A DNA stretch of 50,952 bases from Candidatus Omnitrophota bacterium. GTDB lineage: Bacteria; Omnitrophota; Gorgyraeia; Aquiviventales; Aquiviventaceae. The notes beneath the pieces are model-generated. The model was not told the DNA's origin, searched no databases, and saw only the letters and a program-made list of their open reading frames with translations. Position 1 is the stretch's first letter. Each line of letters opens with the position of its first letter. The stretch is taken from assembly GCA_016209275.1 (NCBI GenBank), contig JACQWM010000030.1, positions 1 through 50,952 of the forward strand, given 5' to 3'. This document shows positions 32,086 through 40,701 of this stretch, one piece after another. A program made the translations under genes and the position numbers.

Positions 32086-32095
32086 CTGCAGAACG

Positions 32096-33364
32096 CTAAC
32101 GGCAGCTCAGGGCGCGCTGCCGCAGGAGCAGAGCGAAGAGCGCTAAGCCCATCCACGGCAGGACCATAAAGACCAAGTACAGGTACGCCTCACCATGCCA
32201 GGCGCGCAGTCCCAGCAGCCGCCACGTACTCAACTTCATCAACACGCTTCCTCCGACCACCAAACTTCCAGCCATAAGGATGAGCGGGTCGCGAAGTTGT
32301 CTGCGGCGATCATGCCAGAGAGAGGCTAAGGCGACGCCAATCGGCACGACGAGCATCATATAGGTGGCGAGGAAGCAGCTGGGTGAGAAGATCGTCATGA
32401 TGATCGTCAGAAGGGCGCTGTCATGCAGCACCCGTTGCGGGGAGACGTGATCGCGGGTTGCGGGCCCGCTGACCCAGAAGAACGCGATGCTCCCCAACAC
32501 GAGGAGCACCCAGGGGAGCGCTGGTCGGGACAGCGACACGATATTTAATCCATACCCATCTGCCGTCAGGTACCTTCCCAAGAGGGCCAACACGGATTGG
32601 TTGCCGATCATAAACGCGTACGCCTGGCCGTTGCGGAACAACGCGCGTGCCCACGCCACCGGCAGCTCCCAGAAGGCGGTGGGGGCCAGCACGAGACTGC
32701 TCAAGAGAACCGCGAGGCTCATGACAAGCAGCGTCCGGACCGCAATCTTCGCGTGATGTTTCAGCGCCAGATAGGGCAGGAAGATGGCGGCTGGCAGCTT
32801 CAAGAGAATGGCAGCCGCCAGCAGACACGCCGTCGGCCAGGAACGTTTGGTGGCCAGCCCATACAGAAATCCGGTGACCAACAGGCCCCAGAGCAGATTG
32901 GATTGCCCGTTGCCCAATTCTTCCGCCAGCGGACGGACGAGCAAGAGCACCGTGACCACCGCAGTCAACGGATGCACCGAAAGCCCGCATGTGCGGCACA
33001 GCCGCATCAATAGTGCTAGGGTAAGGAGCAAGCAGCACACCTCCACCGCAATCCACAGCACCGCGGCGGCATGCTCCGGAAGCCAGCTGAATGGCAGAAA
33101 CACGAACGCCCAGGGCGGGGCGTACTTGAAAATCATCATCTCGGTGACTGTCGGATCGTAAAGATGGACACCCTGGCCCGTCATCATGCGTTGCCCGATC
33201 GCGCGATAGACGTTAAAATCCATCAGAAACGGCGGGGACTTGATGTCATGAATCGGATAGCGAATCAGCAGGATCAGCCCCAGCAGGATGAAGGCCAAGC
33301 GCTCGACCGCTCTCGCCGTGGAGCCGGCGGCTGGTTTCAGTGTATGCGGCATGATCCGCAGCAT
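32096..33364 (-). CDS. GT87-family membrane glycosyltransferase (mannosyltransferase-like)
   Basis: 422 residues, about ten TM helices, of the DUF2029/GT87 polyprenyl-phosphate-sugar transferase type. Conserved points seen: MDFNVYRAIG and HLYDP near the first periplasmic loop, KYAPPWAFVFLP, and GNGQSNLLWG. It would transfer a sugar from a lipid-linked donor to a glycan or glycolipid on the periplasmic side. It lies on the opposite strand between gspE and gspF, splitting the T2SS cluster. The start is uncertain: ATG 33364 or 33352. Confidence 0.8.
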   Translation of the reverse strand: MLRIMPHTLKPAAGSTARAVERLAFILLGLILLIRYPIHDIKSPPFLMDFNVYRAIGQRMMTGQGVHLYDPTVTEMMIFKYAPPWAFVFLPFSWLPEHAAAVLWIAVEVCCLLLTLALLMRLCRTCGLSVHPLTAVVTVLLLVRPLAEELGNGQSNLLWGLLVTGFLYGLATKRSWPTACLLAAAILLKLPAAIFLPYLALKHHAKIAVRTLLVMSLAVLLSSLVLAPTAFWELPVAWARALFRNGQAYAFMIGNQSVLALLGRYLTADGYGLNIVSLSRPALPWVLLVLGSIAFFWVSGPATRDHVSPQRVLHDSALLTIIMTIFSPSCFLATYMMLVVPIGVALASLWHDRRRQLRDPLILMAGSLVVGGSVLMKLSTWRLLGLRAWHGEAYLYLVFMVLPWMGLALFALLLRQRALSCR

Positions 33365-33446
33365 TCTAACATACTCTCGAAGCCTTCATGACGACGTCAT
33401 TCTTGAAAAACGTTCCGCAAGGGCGTTGACACTTGGAGCTTGGGAT

Positions 33447-33476
33447 TTGGAATTTGGTGCTTACCTCTGTTATACT
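33447..33476 (+). promoter_or_regulatory. promoter of the gspF-M operon (nearly leaderless)
   Basis: TTGGAA (33447-33452), an 18-base spacer, TATACT (33471-33476). The ATG at 33486 is only about 3 bases from the expected start site. The upstream part overlaps a TTTGG-rich repeat (about 33430-33462) that resembles the one at 50743-50839. Confidence 0.65.
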
Positions 33477-33485
33477 CTGACGGAG

Positions 33486-34697
33486 ATGCCACGCTTTGCC
33501 TATCGGGCGAAAGACCACACCCTGCGCATCGTGGAGGGCACGCTCGAGGCTGAGTCTGAAACATCCGCCATCAGCCATCTTGGCCGCGACGGTATGTTTC
33601 CGATCTCCGTCGTAGAAGTCCGCGGTATTGGTCGAAGCGGGCCGGTCCCGGAGGCCCTTCGGCGCGTGTCCGCGCGCACGCTCGCCTATGTCACCCACCA
33701 GCTCGCCGATCTCCTCGGAGGGGGATTGCCGCTGCTCTCCGCCCTCACCGTTCTGGCCAGGCAAATCGAGCAGCCGGGCTTAGCCCGCGTGATTGAATCG
33801 GTCGCCAACGGGGTCCGCGACGGCCGGACCTTCAGCGAAGCGCTCGCGGACTACCCCTCGGTGTTTCCGCCGCTGTATCGCAGCATGGTGAAAGCCGGGG
33901 AGACCGGCGGCGGTCTTGAGCGCACCCTGGTGAGGCTCGCCGAGCTGGCTGAGCAAGAAGCCGAGATGCGCAGCCGCATCATCAGCGCGTCATTCTACCC
34001 GTTATTTATTTTGTGTTTTGCGATGGCGTCGACCATCTTCCTGATGGTGTATGTGATTCCAAAACTCTCCCTGGTCTTCGTCGAATCAGGACAAGTCTTG
34101 CCGCTGCCGACCCAGCTGCTCCTTTGGATCAGCCATCTGCTGATCCGCTGGGGGTGGCTCATGCTGCTGCTCGCGGGTTTGAGCATCTGGAGCTTTCGCC
34201 AATGGCGTCACAGCCCGGGCGGTCGGGCGATCATCGACCGGACGGTCATGAGGATTCCCGCCATCGGGTCGTTGGTGAGGAAAATCGAGACGGCCCGGCT
34301 CGCACGGACCCTCGGCGTGATGCTTGGGCAGGGCGTGCCGGTGCTCCAAGCGCTGCAGGTGGTGACCGCGAACCTCAGCAACGTCAGCTTGCGAGCCGCC
34401 GGGGAAGAGATGGGCCGGACCGTGCGGGATGGCTCCAGCCTCGCCGCCGCCGTGACGCGCACGCGCCAGTTTCCGGTGTTTGTCAGCAACATGGTGGCGG
34501 TGGGCGAGGAGTCAGGCACGGTGGACGCCGCCCTGATGAAAGTCGCCTCCACGTATGAGCGGGATGTGGAGCGGACGTTCAAAGCCCTGACGACCGTCTT
34601 AGAGCCGGTGCTATTGCTGGTGGTGGGCGGCATTGTCATGTTCGTGGTCTTGTCCCTCTTGTTGCCGGTTTTTCAAATCGGGTTGGTGATGCAATGA
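33486..34697 (+). CDS. gspF: GspF, inner-membrane platform protein
   Basis: 403 residues, the usual length. Two GspF/PilC domains, about 70-190 (GGLPLLSALTVLARQ, YRSMVKAGETGGGLE) and 270-395 (GVPVLQALQVV, VAVGEESGTVDAALM), with TM helices after each domain and before the second. It links the GspE ATPase to pseudopilin assembly in the inner membrane. Starts at ATG 33486 directly behind a promoter; the longer reading frame from 33288 includes repeat and promoter sequence. Overlaps gspG by 4 bases. Confidence 0.95.
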   Translation: MPRFAYRAKDHTLRIVEGTLEAESETSAISHLGRDGMFPISVVEVRGIGRSGPVPEALRRVSARTLAYVTHQLADLLGGGLPLLSALTVLARQIEQPGLARVIESVANGVRDGRTFSEALADYPSVFPPLYRSMVKAGETGGGLERTLVRLAELAEQEAEMRSRIISASFYPLFILCFAMASTIFLMVYVIPKLSLVFVESGQVLPLPTQLLLWISHLLIRWGWLMLLLAGLSIWSFRQWRHSPGGRAIIDRTVMRIPAIGSLVRKIETARLARTLGVMLGQGVPVLQALQVVTANLSNVSLRAAGEEMGRTVRDGSSLAAAVTRTRQFPVFVSNMVAVGEESGTVDAALMKVASTYERDVERTFKALTTVLEPVLLLVVGGIVMFVVLSLLLPVFQIGLVMQ

Positions 34698-35113
34698 TTC
34701 CACAAAGGAAAAGCGCATTCACGTTGGTGGAGATTATTATTGTGGTGATCATTATCACGATGCTGGCGGCGGCGGTCGTCCCGCGGCTCGTCGGGCGCAC
34801 CGAACAGGCCCGCACGGCGCGCGCCAAATCCGACCTCCAGGCGATCGGTGTGGCCCTGGATCTCTACGAGCTGGACACCGGCCAGTATCCCAGCTCGCTG
34901 GAAGAGCTCATCGCGCGGGAAGCTCCCTCGCAGCTGTCCACCGAGGCCAGAGAACGCTGGCATGGGCCGTATCTGAAGCGGGGGTTGCCCAAAGATCCTT
35001 GGAGCCAGGCGTATGTGTATAAAAAGGATTCCCAGCATAACCAGGATTATGACCTCTATTCCCTGGGGGCCGACGGCCAGCCGGGCAAGGACGACGTGAA
35101 CAACTGGGAGTGA
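34694..35113 (+). CDS. gspG: GspG, major pseudopilin
   Basis: 139 residues. Short basic leader MIPQRKSA, then FTLVEIIIVVIIITMLAAAVVPRL with the essential Glu5. The residue before the cleavage point is Ala rather than the usual Gly. The C-terminal calcium loop (LGADGQPGKDDV) is intact, and YPSSLEEL and GPYLKRGLPKDPW are typical. It forms the pseudopilus shaft. Overlaps both neighbours by 4 bases. Confidence 0.95.
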   Translation: MIPQRKSAFTLVEIIIVVIIITMLAAAVVPRLVGRTEQARTARAKSDLQAIGVALDLYELDTGQYPSSLEELIAREAPSQLSTEARERWHGPYLKRGLPKDPWSQAYVYKKDSQHNQDYDLYSLGADGQPGKDDVNNWE

Positions 35114-35646
35114 GGCGCGGTTTTACGCTGATCGAGATTGTCTTGGTCGCGGTGGTGCTCGTGATCTTACTCGCGGCGACGATACCGAATTTTCAGGGGA
35201 CGGCCAGGCGATTACACCTCGAACAGATCGCAACACAGCTCGCCCAGCAATTGCGCTACGCGCGCGAGCATGCGGTGGCGGCGGGGAATATCACCGTCTG
35301 GGCCTGGGATGCTCAGGAGATGACCAGCCGCCTGTATGCGCTCATGATCGATTCAGACCAGCAGGCCACTGTCGAACCTCTCACCGATCGCATGCTTCGT
35401 TTCCCGCCGCTTGACCATGAGATTGAGGTTCACCTCAGCCGTGAGGCTGACGGACTCGCCTGTCCTGAACAGGCTCCGGGCTGCTCGGAGTGCGCGTGTC
35501 TTCAGTTTCATCCTGATGGCACGGTCCAAAACGGCTCGACGGTTCCTGCGTATCTTCACATCACACAGGATGGACTGGCCTACACCATTCAGATTGATGC
35601 GTCCACCGGTTCCATCGCGCTCTCGTCAGGGTCTACTGCTCGTTGA
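35110..35646 (+). CDS. gspH: GspH-like minor pseudopilin
   Basis: 178 residues. GTG start overlapping the gspG stop. Leader MRRG then FTLIEIVLVAVVLVILL with Glu5. The soluble part contains a cysteine-rich loop (CPEQAPGCSECAC) likely held by disulfides. Position after gspG and the FTLIE signature support GspH; other minor pseudopilins are less likely. It overlaps the next gene by 50 bases. Confidence 0.82.
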   Translation: MRRGFTLIEIVLVAVVLVILLAATIPNFQGTARRLHLEQIATQLAQQLRYAREHAVAAGNITVWAWDAQEMTSRLYALMIDSDQQATVEPLTDRMLRFPPLDHEIEVHLSREADGLACPEQAPGCSECACLQFHPDGTVQNGSTVPAYLHITQDGLAYTIQIDASTGSIALSSGSTAR

Positions 35647-36010
35647 GGCCATTCTTTCGGCGGTTGTCATCGCCGTCGGATTAGTGTTTATCACTCGCGC
35701 ACTCGGCAGCCAGCTGACCGCCATGCATCGCGTGGAATCGTACGAAACCCTCGCCGCCCTCGCCCGAAGCCGGCTGGCCCAGCTCGAGGCCGAGCAGCTC
35801 TCAGCGCCTCCAGAGCAGCCGTTGCGCGGGGATCGCGCGGGGACGATCGGAGACGCCTACGCGTGGGACGTGACGGCGATTCACCGTGAGGACGTTAGTG
35901 AAATTCGCTTGAAGGTGTGGAGCCCTCAGGAGCAAGCCGCTCAGCGATTGACGCTCAAGGCGATCTGGCCCTCCTGGTGGGTGCCGGAGAATTGGTATAC
36001 AGCTCAATGA
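35597..36010 (+). CDS. gspI: GspI/PilV-like minor pseudopilin
   Basis: 137 residues. Leader ending RSRQG, then LLLVEAILSAVVIAVGLVFI: a type III-like helix with Glu in position 5. The internal ATG at 35597 is inside gspH, in another frame; this start gives a leader of normal length. It forms the pilus-tip complex with GspJ and GspK in known systems. Its stop overlaps the gspJ start (ATGA). Confidence 0.8.
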   Translation: MRPPVPSRSRQGLLLVEAILSAVVIAVGLVFITRALGSQLTAMHRVESYETLAALARSRLAQLEAEQLSAPPEQPLRGDRAGTIGDAYAWDVTAIHREDVSEIRLKVWSPQEQAAQRLTLKAIWPSWWVPENWYTAQ

Positions 36011-36729
36011 CGAACATCCAAGGTCGAAGGTCGAAGGTCGAAGGTCGAAGGGTGGTCTGCTTCCACCTTTGTCATGGATTTACGTTTGTTGAGTTATTGC
36101 TTGCGGCGACGATGATCGCCGTGATGTTCGTCGGCCTCTCGGCGCATCTCAGGGGAGGGCTCATGGTGTGGGATCGCGCGACGGCGACGGCGGAGCGGTT
36201 GCAGCGTCAACGCCTGGCCTTCGACCGCATGGAGCGCGATTTGGCGAATGCAGTGGTGTATGATGAGCAAGCCGGCTCCTATGGCAGCGACCCAGGCCAA
36301 CTGCCGTCGCCGGTGTTTGAGGAGCAGACCCTGAAGTTTCTCACTCGGATCACGCGGGGCGGCGGGCCATGGCGTTTGGTGCGAGTGACCTATGCGTGTG
36401 AGACCCGCGAGCAGCAATCAGGCCTCTGGCGAACCGGCCAGGCATTAGCGCAGGCGCGCGCGCAGCAGCCGACGCCCTCGCCGGAGCTGCTGCTCGCTAT
36501 TGATGACTGCGCGACGTTTTCCCTCCAGTATGCGTACACCTTCCCTGAGGGACAGCAGCCGCGCTTGGACTGGAAACGACACTGGCCTGAACCTCTCGAT
36601 GATCCGGCTCGTCTGACACAGCTGCCGCGGCTCATCAACGTGTCGGCGACCATCGCCGGGCAACGGTTGGAACGCACCATCATGATTCCTCATGGATTCC
36701 TCAAACCAGCTCAACAGACGAACCCATGA
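36007..36729 (+). CDS. gspJ: GspJ-like minor pseudopilin
   Basis: 240 residues. An unusually long leader of about 24 residues ends CHG, followed by FTFVELLLAATMIAV with Glu5. Part of the leader is encoded by a tandem 7-base repeat (36020-36051). The soluble domain is rich in aromatic strands and has a disulfide candidate pair. Order between gspI and gspK supports the call. Overlaps both neighbours by 4 bases. Confidence 0.82.
   Translation: MTNIQGRRSKVEGRRVVCFHLCHGFTFVELLLAATMIAVMFVGLSAHLRGGLMVWDRATATAERLQRQRLAFDRMERDLANAVVYDEQAGSYGSDPGQLPSPVFEEQTLKFLTRITRGGGPWRLVRVTYACETREQQSGLWRTGQALAQARAQQPTPSPELLLAIDDCATFSLQYAYTFPEGQQPRLDWKRHWPEPLDDPARLTQLPRLINVSATIAGQRLERTIMIPHGFLKPAQQTNP
36020..36051 (+). 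repeat. AAGGTCG tandem repeat inside gspJ
   Basis: Four full copies of AAGGTCG plus four bases. It lies inside the leader-coding part of gspJ (translated as GRRSKVEGRR). The same words reappear at the start of gspK (ATGACGAAGGTCGAAGGG at 36726-36743). Confidence 0.9.
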
Positions 36730-37625
36730 CGAAGGTCGAAGGGTCGTTATTGGTGATCACACTCTGGTTGGTCACGATCCTCTCGGTGCTGGCCATCGCG
36801 ATCGGCCGGTATCTCTCCGTGGAAATCCGGGTCACGAAATATCATCTCGCCCATGATCAGGCCAAGGCGATGGCGCGCAGCGGCATCTACATGGCTGCGG
36901 AGCAGCTGCGGCAAGACGCCACCCAGGAGGAGACCAAGCGCGCGGATTGGCTGGGGGAATCGTGGGCGACACCATCGTCGGTGGCTCTCGAGGGCCGCTC
37001 ATCTGAAGGCCGCATCACGATTGAGATTGTTGACGCCGAACGGAAACTCAACCTGAATGCGCTTGATGCTGCGCAGCTGCAGCCGCTGGTCGGGTCGGCG
37101 GATGCCGCTGCAGCGATCGTCGCGTATCGCACGGTCCGCGAGGTGCCGGGCGAGCAGCCGCCATTTTATGCGGCCAAAGGTGCGCCGATATCCGTCATGG
37201 AAGAATTGTTGGAACTGCCCCGGATGACGCCGGACATCTTCGAGGCGCTGCAGCGCGCGGCGTTTCCATTTCCGCCATCGGTGCCGGTGAAAGTCAACAT
37301 CAACACGGCGGATGAAGATGTCTTGCAAGCGGCCGGCCTGGATTCAGCGCAGATCGCCCAGCTGCGTATCCTTCGCCAGGGCAGCCATTATCTCGTCCAG
37401 ATCGGCGGCATGCCTCAGACAGAGCTCGGGGATGCGCAGGTGCCGCCGTTCTTGACGGAACCGGCGTTTGCCGCCATCGCAGACCGCTTCGGGGTCGCCT
37501 CCAGCGTCTTTGCGGTGACATCGGTGGGACGCGTGGATGCGCCGCGCGTTTCGTATCATGTGGAGGCGGTCGTGCAGCGCGCCGCGGATGCCAGGATGAC
37601 GATTGTGTCGTGGAAAGAATGGTAA
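36726..37625 (+). CDS. gspK: GspK, minor pseudopilin
   Basis: 299 residues. Very short leader MTKVEG, then SLLVITLWLVTILSVLAIAIG, which lacks Glu5 as is normal for GspK. The large domain includes a helix-hairpin-helix-like part (KVNINTADEDVLQAAGLD) and LNLNALDA. GspK caps the pseudopilus tip. Its leader codons contain the same AAGGTCG repeat words as the gspJ leader. Confidence 0.88.
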   Translation: MTKVEGSLLVITLWLVTILSVLAIAIGRYLSVEIRVTKYHLAHDQAKAMARSGIYMAAEQLRQDATQEETKRADWLGESWATPSSVALEGRSSEGRITIEIVDAERKLNLNALDAAQLQPLVGSADAAAAIVAYRTVREVPGEQPPFYAAKGAPISVMEELLELPRMTPDIFEALQRAAFPFPPSVPVKVNINTADEDVLQAAGLDSAQIAQLRILRQGSHYLVQIGGMPQTELGDAQVPPFLTEPAFAAIADRFGVASSVFAVTSVGRVDAPRVSYHVEAVVQRAADARMTIVSWKEW

Positions 37626-37631
37626 CTCGCC

Positions 37632-39035
37632 ATGAGCTCTCGACTCGTCGTTGAAATCACGCGGTCCGCAGTGCGGGTTGCGGTGGCCTCCGGGGTTGGT
37701 TTGCGGCTGAAGGTGCAGGCGATGCGCAGCCAGCCCCTAGCACTGGAGCGCTCTCCGAGCGACGTCTTGCGCGCGCTGCTCAACGACGTGAAGCCCGCCT
37801 TCGATCAGGTGATTGCGGTGATCGCCCGCGAGCACGCGATGACCCGCGTCGTCAAATTCCCGACCGTCAGCGCGGCGGAGCTCGCCCCCATGGTGGAGCT
37901 GTATACAAAAGCGCAGTTGCCGTATCCTCGCGATCAGGCCGTGCTGGACGTGGCCGTGCTGCGTCAAGCGCAAGGGTTCAGCGAGGTGATGATCGTGGCC
38001 TGTCTGCGCGACGCGATTGATCGGCAGTGGGCCATCCTGCGCGAGGCCGGGGTGGCCCCGACCCTCATGACCCTCAGCTCCTGGGGAGTGCTGGAGTGGT
38101 CGCGGCGGGTGGGGCGGCTTCCCGCCGCCTCGGGTGCCACGCTCATCATGAATCTTGATGACACACGGACCGATCTTGTCGTCGTGGAATCAGGGCGCTT
38201 GCTTTCCAGCCGCAGCCTCGGTCAGGGCAGGGCGGACTGGCCGATGGCCGATGAGGCGATCGCCTTATTGCTGGTGGAGGCGGAGCGCAGCCAGATGGCC
38301 GTGCGGAAAGAATCGCCGTGGACCGAGGTGGGGGGCATCCTGCTCGCCGGAGCGGATGTGCCGGATCAGTGGCGCGAGGCGCTTGCGCAGCGATTCAGCG
38401 TCCCTGTGGAGATGGCGGCGGCGGATTCCTTGCTGAAGGCGCGCGCGCTGCCGACGGATTTTTCCGGCTCCGCCGTCGTCATCGCCGGAGTCGCCGGCAG
38501 CGATCCGCGGCGGCTGGCCAATCTCAGCCCGCCCCAGCTGCGCTCGCAGCTGCAGCATCGCCATCATGTCCGGCGGCTGGTGAGTGTGAGTTCGCTCACC
38601 GTCTGCGTGCTGCTCGCGGGGGCCGGGCTCTTAGCGCTGCAAGATGTCCGGCAGGGCCAACGGGTCGCGCAGTTGCAGCACTTGACGCGCGGCATGAAGC
38701 CCACGGCGAAACAGCTCCAAGAAAAACGCCGCAGGCTGCAGGTCGTCTCCGAGGTCATGAGCCATCGGCGCGAGGTGGCCGGCCTCTTGTCCAACGTGTT
38801 CCGCCAGACCGCCGGCGGCACGGTGTTGGAGCATGTGAGCTATGAGTACGGCCGCCGTGAGCTGATCGTGCGGGGGACCGCGGCGTCGAATCAAGCCGTG
38901 CTGGACTACCTGCGAGCGCTCAAAGGGGTCGAGGGCATCGGCGATGTCGAGCTGAAATATGCGACCGTACGCGCGACGCCGGCCGGAGAACGCACAGGGT
39001 TTGAGCTTGTGATCCATACGAACGCGTCCTCATGA
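37632..39035 (+). CDS. gspL: GspL-like protein (PilM-PilN type fusion)
   Basis: 467 residues. An N-terminal actin-like cytoplasmic domain of PilM type (about 1-310), a TM helix (about 318-338), then a periplasmic ferredoxin-like domain of PilN type (about 345-467). GspL recruits GspE to the membrane and pairs with GspM. AACTCGCC separates it from gspK; the start codon of gspM overlaps its stop (ATGA). Confidence 0.82.
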   Translation: MSSRLVVEITRSAVRVAVASGVGLRLKVQAMRSQPLALERSPSDVLRALLNDVKPAFDQVIAVIAREHAMTRVVKFPTVSAAELAPMVELYTKAQLPYPRDQAVLDVAVLRQAQGFSEVMIVACLRDAIDRQWAILREAGVAPTLMTLSSWGVLEWSRRVGRLPAASGATLIMNLDDTRTDLVVVESGRLLSSRSLGQGRADWPMADEAIALLLVEAERSQMAVRKESPWTEVGGILLAGADVPDQWREALAQRFSVPVEMAAADSLLKARALPTDFSGSAVVIAGVAGSDPRRLANLSPPQLRSQLQHRHHVRRLVSVSSLTVCVLLAGAGLLALQDVRQGQRVAQLQHLTRGMKPTAKQLQEKRRRLQVVSEVMSHRREVAGLLSNVFRQTAGGTVLEHVSYEYGRRELIVRGTAASNQAVLDYLRALKGVEGIGDVELKYATVRATPAGERTGFELVIHTNASS

Positions 39036-39562
39036 AACTCTTTCCGAGGCTTCGCCCAAGAGAACGGCGGTTGGCCCTCGTCGGGCTGGTCATCTTCGCC
39101 TGCTGGATGCTCGTGCTTGGCGTGGTGGATCCGCTCTGGCGCCATGTCGCAGCACTTCGAACGAGCGCTGAGACAGAGCTCAACCTCGCGCGGGAGCTCA
39201 GCGCCTTGCTGGCCCAAGCGCCGGAAATCGGGCGGCAGTACGAGCAATTCGGGCGATATCTCGAAGCCGCGAGTCCCGAGGCCGACCGCAGCGCGCTCTT
39301 TTCTGCGCTGGAGACCCTCGCGCGCTCCGCAAACGTCCAGTTGAATTTAAAGCCGCTCCCCGTCAAAGAGGAAGAGCGGCTGATGCGGTTTCCCGTCGAG
39401 CTGGATCTCGAGGGTGGTTCGCACGACGTATTGGCTTTTACGGATGCGCTGCTCCGGTTGCCGCGGCTCATTGCCGTCGACCGATTGCGCATCTCCGTTG
39501 TTCCTGCCAGAGAGAGCCGGCTCCGCGCCAACCTCGTCCTGCAGCAGCTGGTCCTCAGATAA
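39032..39562 (+). CDS. gspM: GspM/PilO-like protein
   Basis: 176 residues. One N-terminal TM helix (about 14-34), a short coiled coil (about 40-60) and a ferredoxin-like periplasmic domain (about 75-176). Size, topology and position after GspL fit GspM or PilO. It completes the inner-membrane platform. Last gene before the MerR-like regulator promoter. Confidence 0.78.
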   Translation: MKLFPRLRPRERRLALVGLVIFACWMLVLGVVDPLWRHVAALRTSAETELNLARELSALLAQAPEIGRQYEQFGRYLEAASPEADRSALFSALETLARSANVQLNLKPLPVKEEERLMRFPVELDLEGGSHDVLAFTDALLRLPRLIAVDRLRISVVPARESRLRANLVLQQLVLR

Positions 39563-39567
39563 ATCGA

Positions 39568-39596
39568 TTGACAACCAGTGTCTAACGCCGTACACT
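39568..39596 (+). promoter_or_regulatory. promoter of the merR-exeA-gspC-gspD operon
   Basis: TTGACA (39568-39573), a 17-base spacer, TACACT (39591-39596). The spacer is of normal length, not the 19-20 bases used by MerR activators. The -10 runs into the palindrome at 39594-39611. Confidence 0.72.
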
Positions 39597-39611
39597 CTCT
39601 ACCTAGAGAGT
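39594..39611. promoter_or_regulatory. candidate operator for the MerR-like protein
   Basis: ACTCTCTA-CC-TAGAGAGT, a perfect 8-bp hyphenated palindrome that overlaps the end of the -10 box, the expected start site and reaches to 3 bases before the ATG at 39614. This position suits repression by a dimeric regulator, most simply the encoded MerR-like protein. Confidence 0.65.
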
Positions 39612-39613
39612 AG

Positions 39614-39868
39614 ATGGATAATATCTATCTGATCAAAGACTTAGCGCGACTGAGCGGCCATTCGATTTACACGATTAAGTACTACCTGAAACTCGGCTTG
39701 ATGACTGAAGCCGGACGAAGCCCGCAAACCCGCTTCCGCTATTTCACCGACGAAACGCTTGAGCGCCTTTCCTCTATACGCGCCCTCCGCAAGCAGCACA
39801 AGAGTCTTTCCGAAATTTCCAAAATGCTTTCAGCCCCCAGCCCCCAACCCTCAACAGCGGTTCAATGA
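39614..39868 (+). CDS. small MerR-type HTH regulator
   Basis: 84 residues, essentially only the winged-helix DNA-binding part of the MerR family: YLIKDLARLSGHSIYTIKYYLKLGL, then RYFTDETLERL and the start of the third helix. There is no ligand domain and no dimerisation coiled coil of normal length. It is preceded by a strong promoter with a palindrome over the start site, so autoregulation is likely. It overlaps the ExeA-like gene by 4 bases and heads the operon for gspC and gspD. Confidence 0.82.
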   Translation: MDNIYLIKDLARLSGHSIYTIKYYLKLGLMTEAGRSPQTRFRYFTDETLERLSSIRALRKQHKSLSEISKMLSAPSPQPSTAVQ

Positions 39869-40701
39869 GTTATTACACCTCGTTGGGCTTGCGGGCAGAG
39901 CCCTTCTCCACCAGCCCGGATCCCGCCTTCTTCTTCCGCTCCAGCTCCCATTATCAAGCCCTGGCCCGCCTGGAGATTGCCATTCGCCTTCGCCGGGGCC
40001 TGTCGCTGATTTTAGGCGATGTGGGCACCGGCAAGACCACCCTCGCGCGCACGCTGCTGGCGAATTTTGCGTCAGAGGACAGCTTCGCCTTCCACATGGT
40101 GCTTGACCCGTCGTTTGAATCCGAGTATCAATTCCTGCTGCAGCTGTGCCGCCTCTTCGGGATCCGCTCCGGGTGCAAGTCGAGCCTGGATTGCCGCGAG
40201 GCGATTGAGCATTATCTGTTTCAAAGCGGAGTGATGGAAGGCCGCACCACCGTCTTGATTGTCGATGAGGGGCAGCAATTGTCCATGGACATGCTGGAGC
40301 ACCTGCGGATGCTGCTGAACTATGAAACGAGCGAGTTTAAATTGCTGCAGGTGGTCATTTTCGCCCAGATGGAGCTGCTGCCGCGCGTGCGGCGCATCAG
40401 AAACTTCATCGACCGGGCCGCCCTCAAATATATCGTCAATCCCCTCAGCGAGGAGGAAACGGCGGCCATGATCCGTTTTCGGCTGCAGTCCGCCGGCCTG
40501 CCGGCCGAGCAGAGCGTGTTTGCGCCGGAGGCGGTCCGCGCCATTTTTCGATGGACGTCCGGCTATCCCCGGCAGATCGCGCTGCTGTGCCACAATGCGC
40601 TGGAAGCGCTGGTGATGCATGACAAATCCATGGTGGATGGCGCCATGATTGAGGAGATCATTTCGCATGAGTCCCGATGGGCCTACGAGCCCGCCGCCTG
40701 A
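39865..40701 (+). CDS. ExeA/GspA-like AAA+ ATPase
   Basis: 278 residues. Walker A GDVGTGKTT (51-59), Walker B VLIVDEGQQ, sensor/arginine region and C-terminal helical domain of the AAA_22 family. The N-terminal 'YYTSLGLRAEPFSTSPDPAFFF' block is typical of ExeA. ExeA with ExeB helps place the secretin in the outer membrane in Aeromonas; no peptidoglycan-binding domain is present here. Neighbouring gspC and gspD support a secretin-assembly role. It overlaps gspC by 35 bases. Confidence 0.88.
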   Translation: MSYYTSLGLRAEPFSTSPDPAFFFRSSSHYQALARLEIAIRLRRGLSLILGDVGTGKTTLARTLLANFASEDSFAFHMVLDPSFESEYQFLLQLCRLFGIRSGCKSSLDCREAIEHYLFQSGVMEGRTTVLIVDEGQQLSMDMLEHLRMLLNYETSEFKLLQVVIFAQMELLPRVRRIRNFIDRAALKYIVNPLSEEETAAMIRFRLQSAGLPAEQSVFAPEAVRAIFRWTSGYPRQIALLCHNALEALVMHDKSMVDGAMIEEIISHESRWAYEPAA

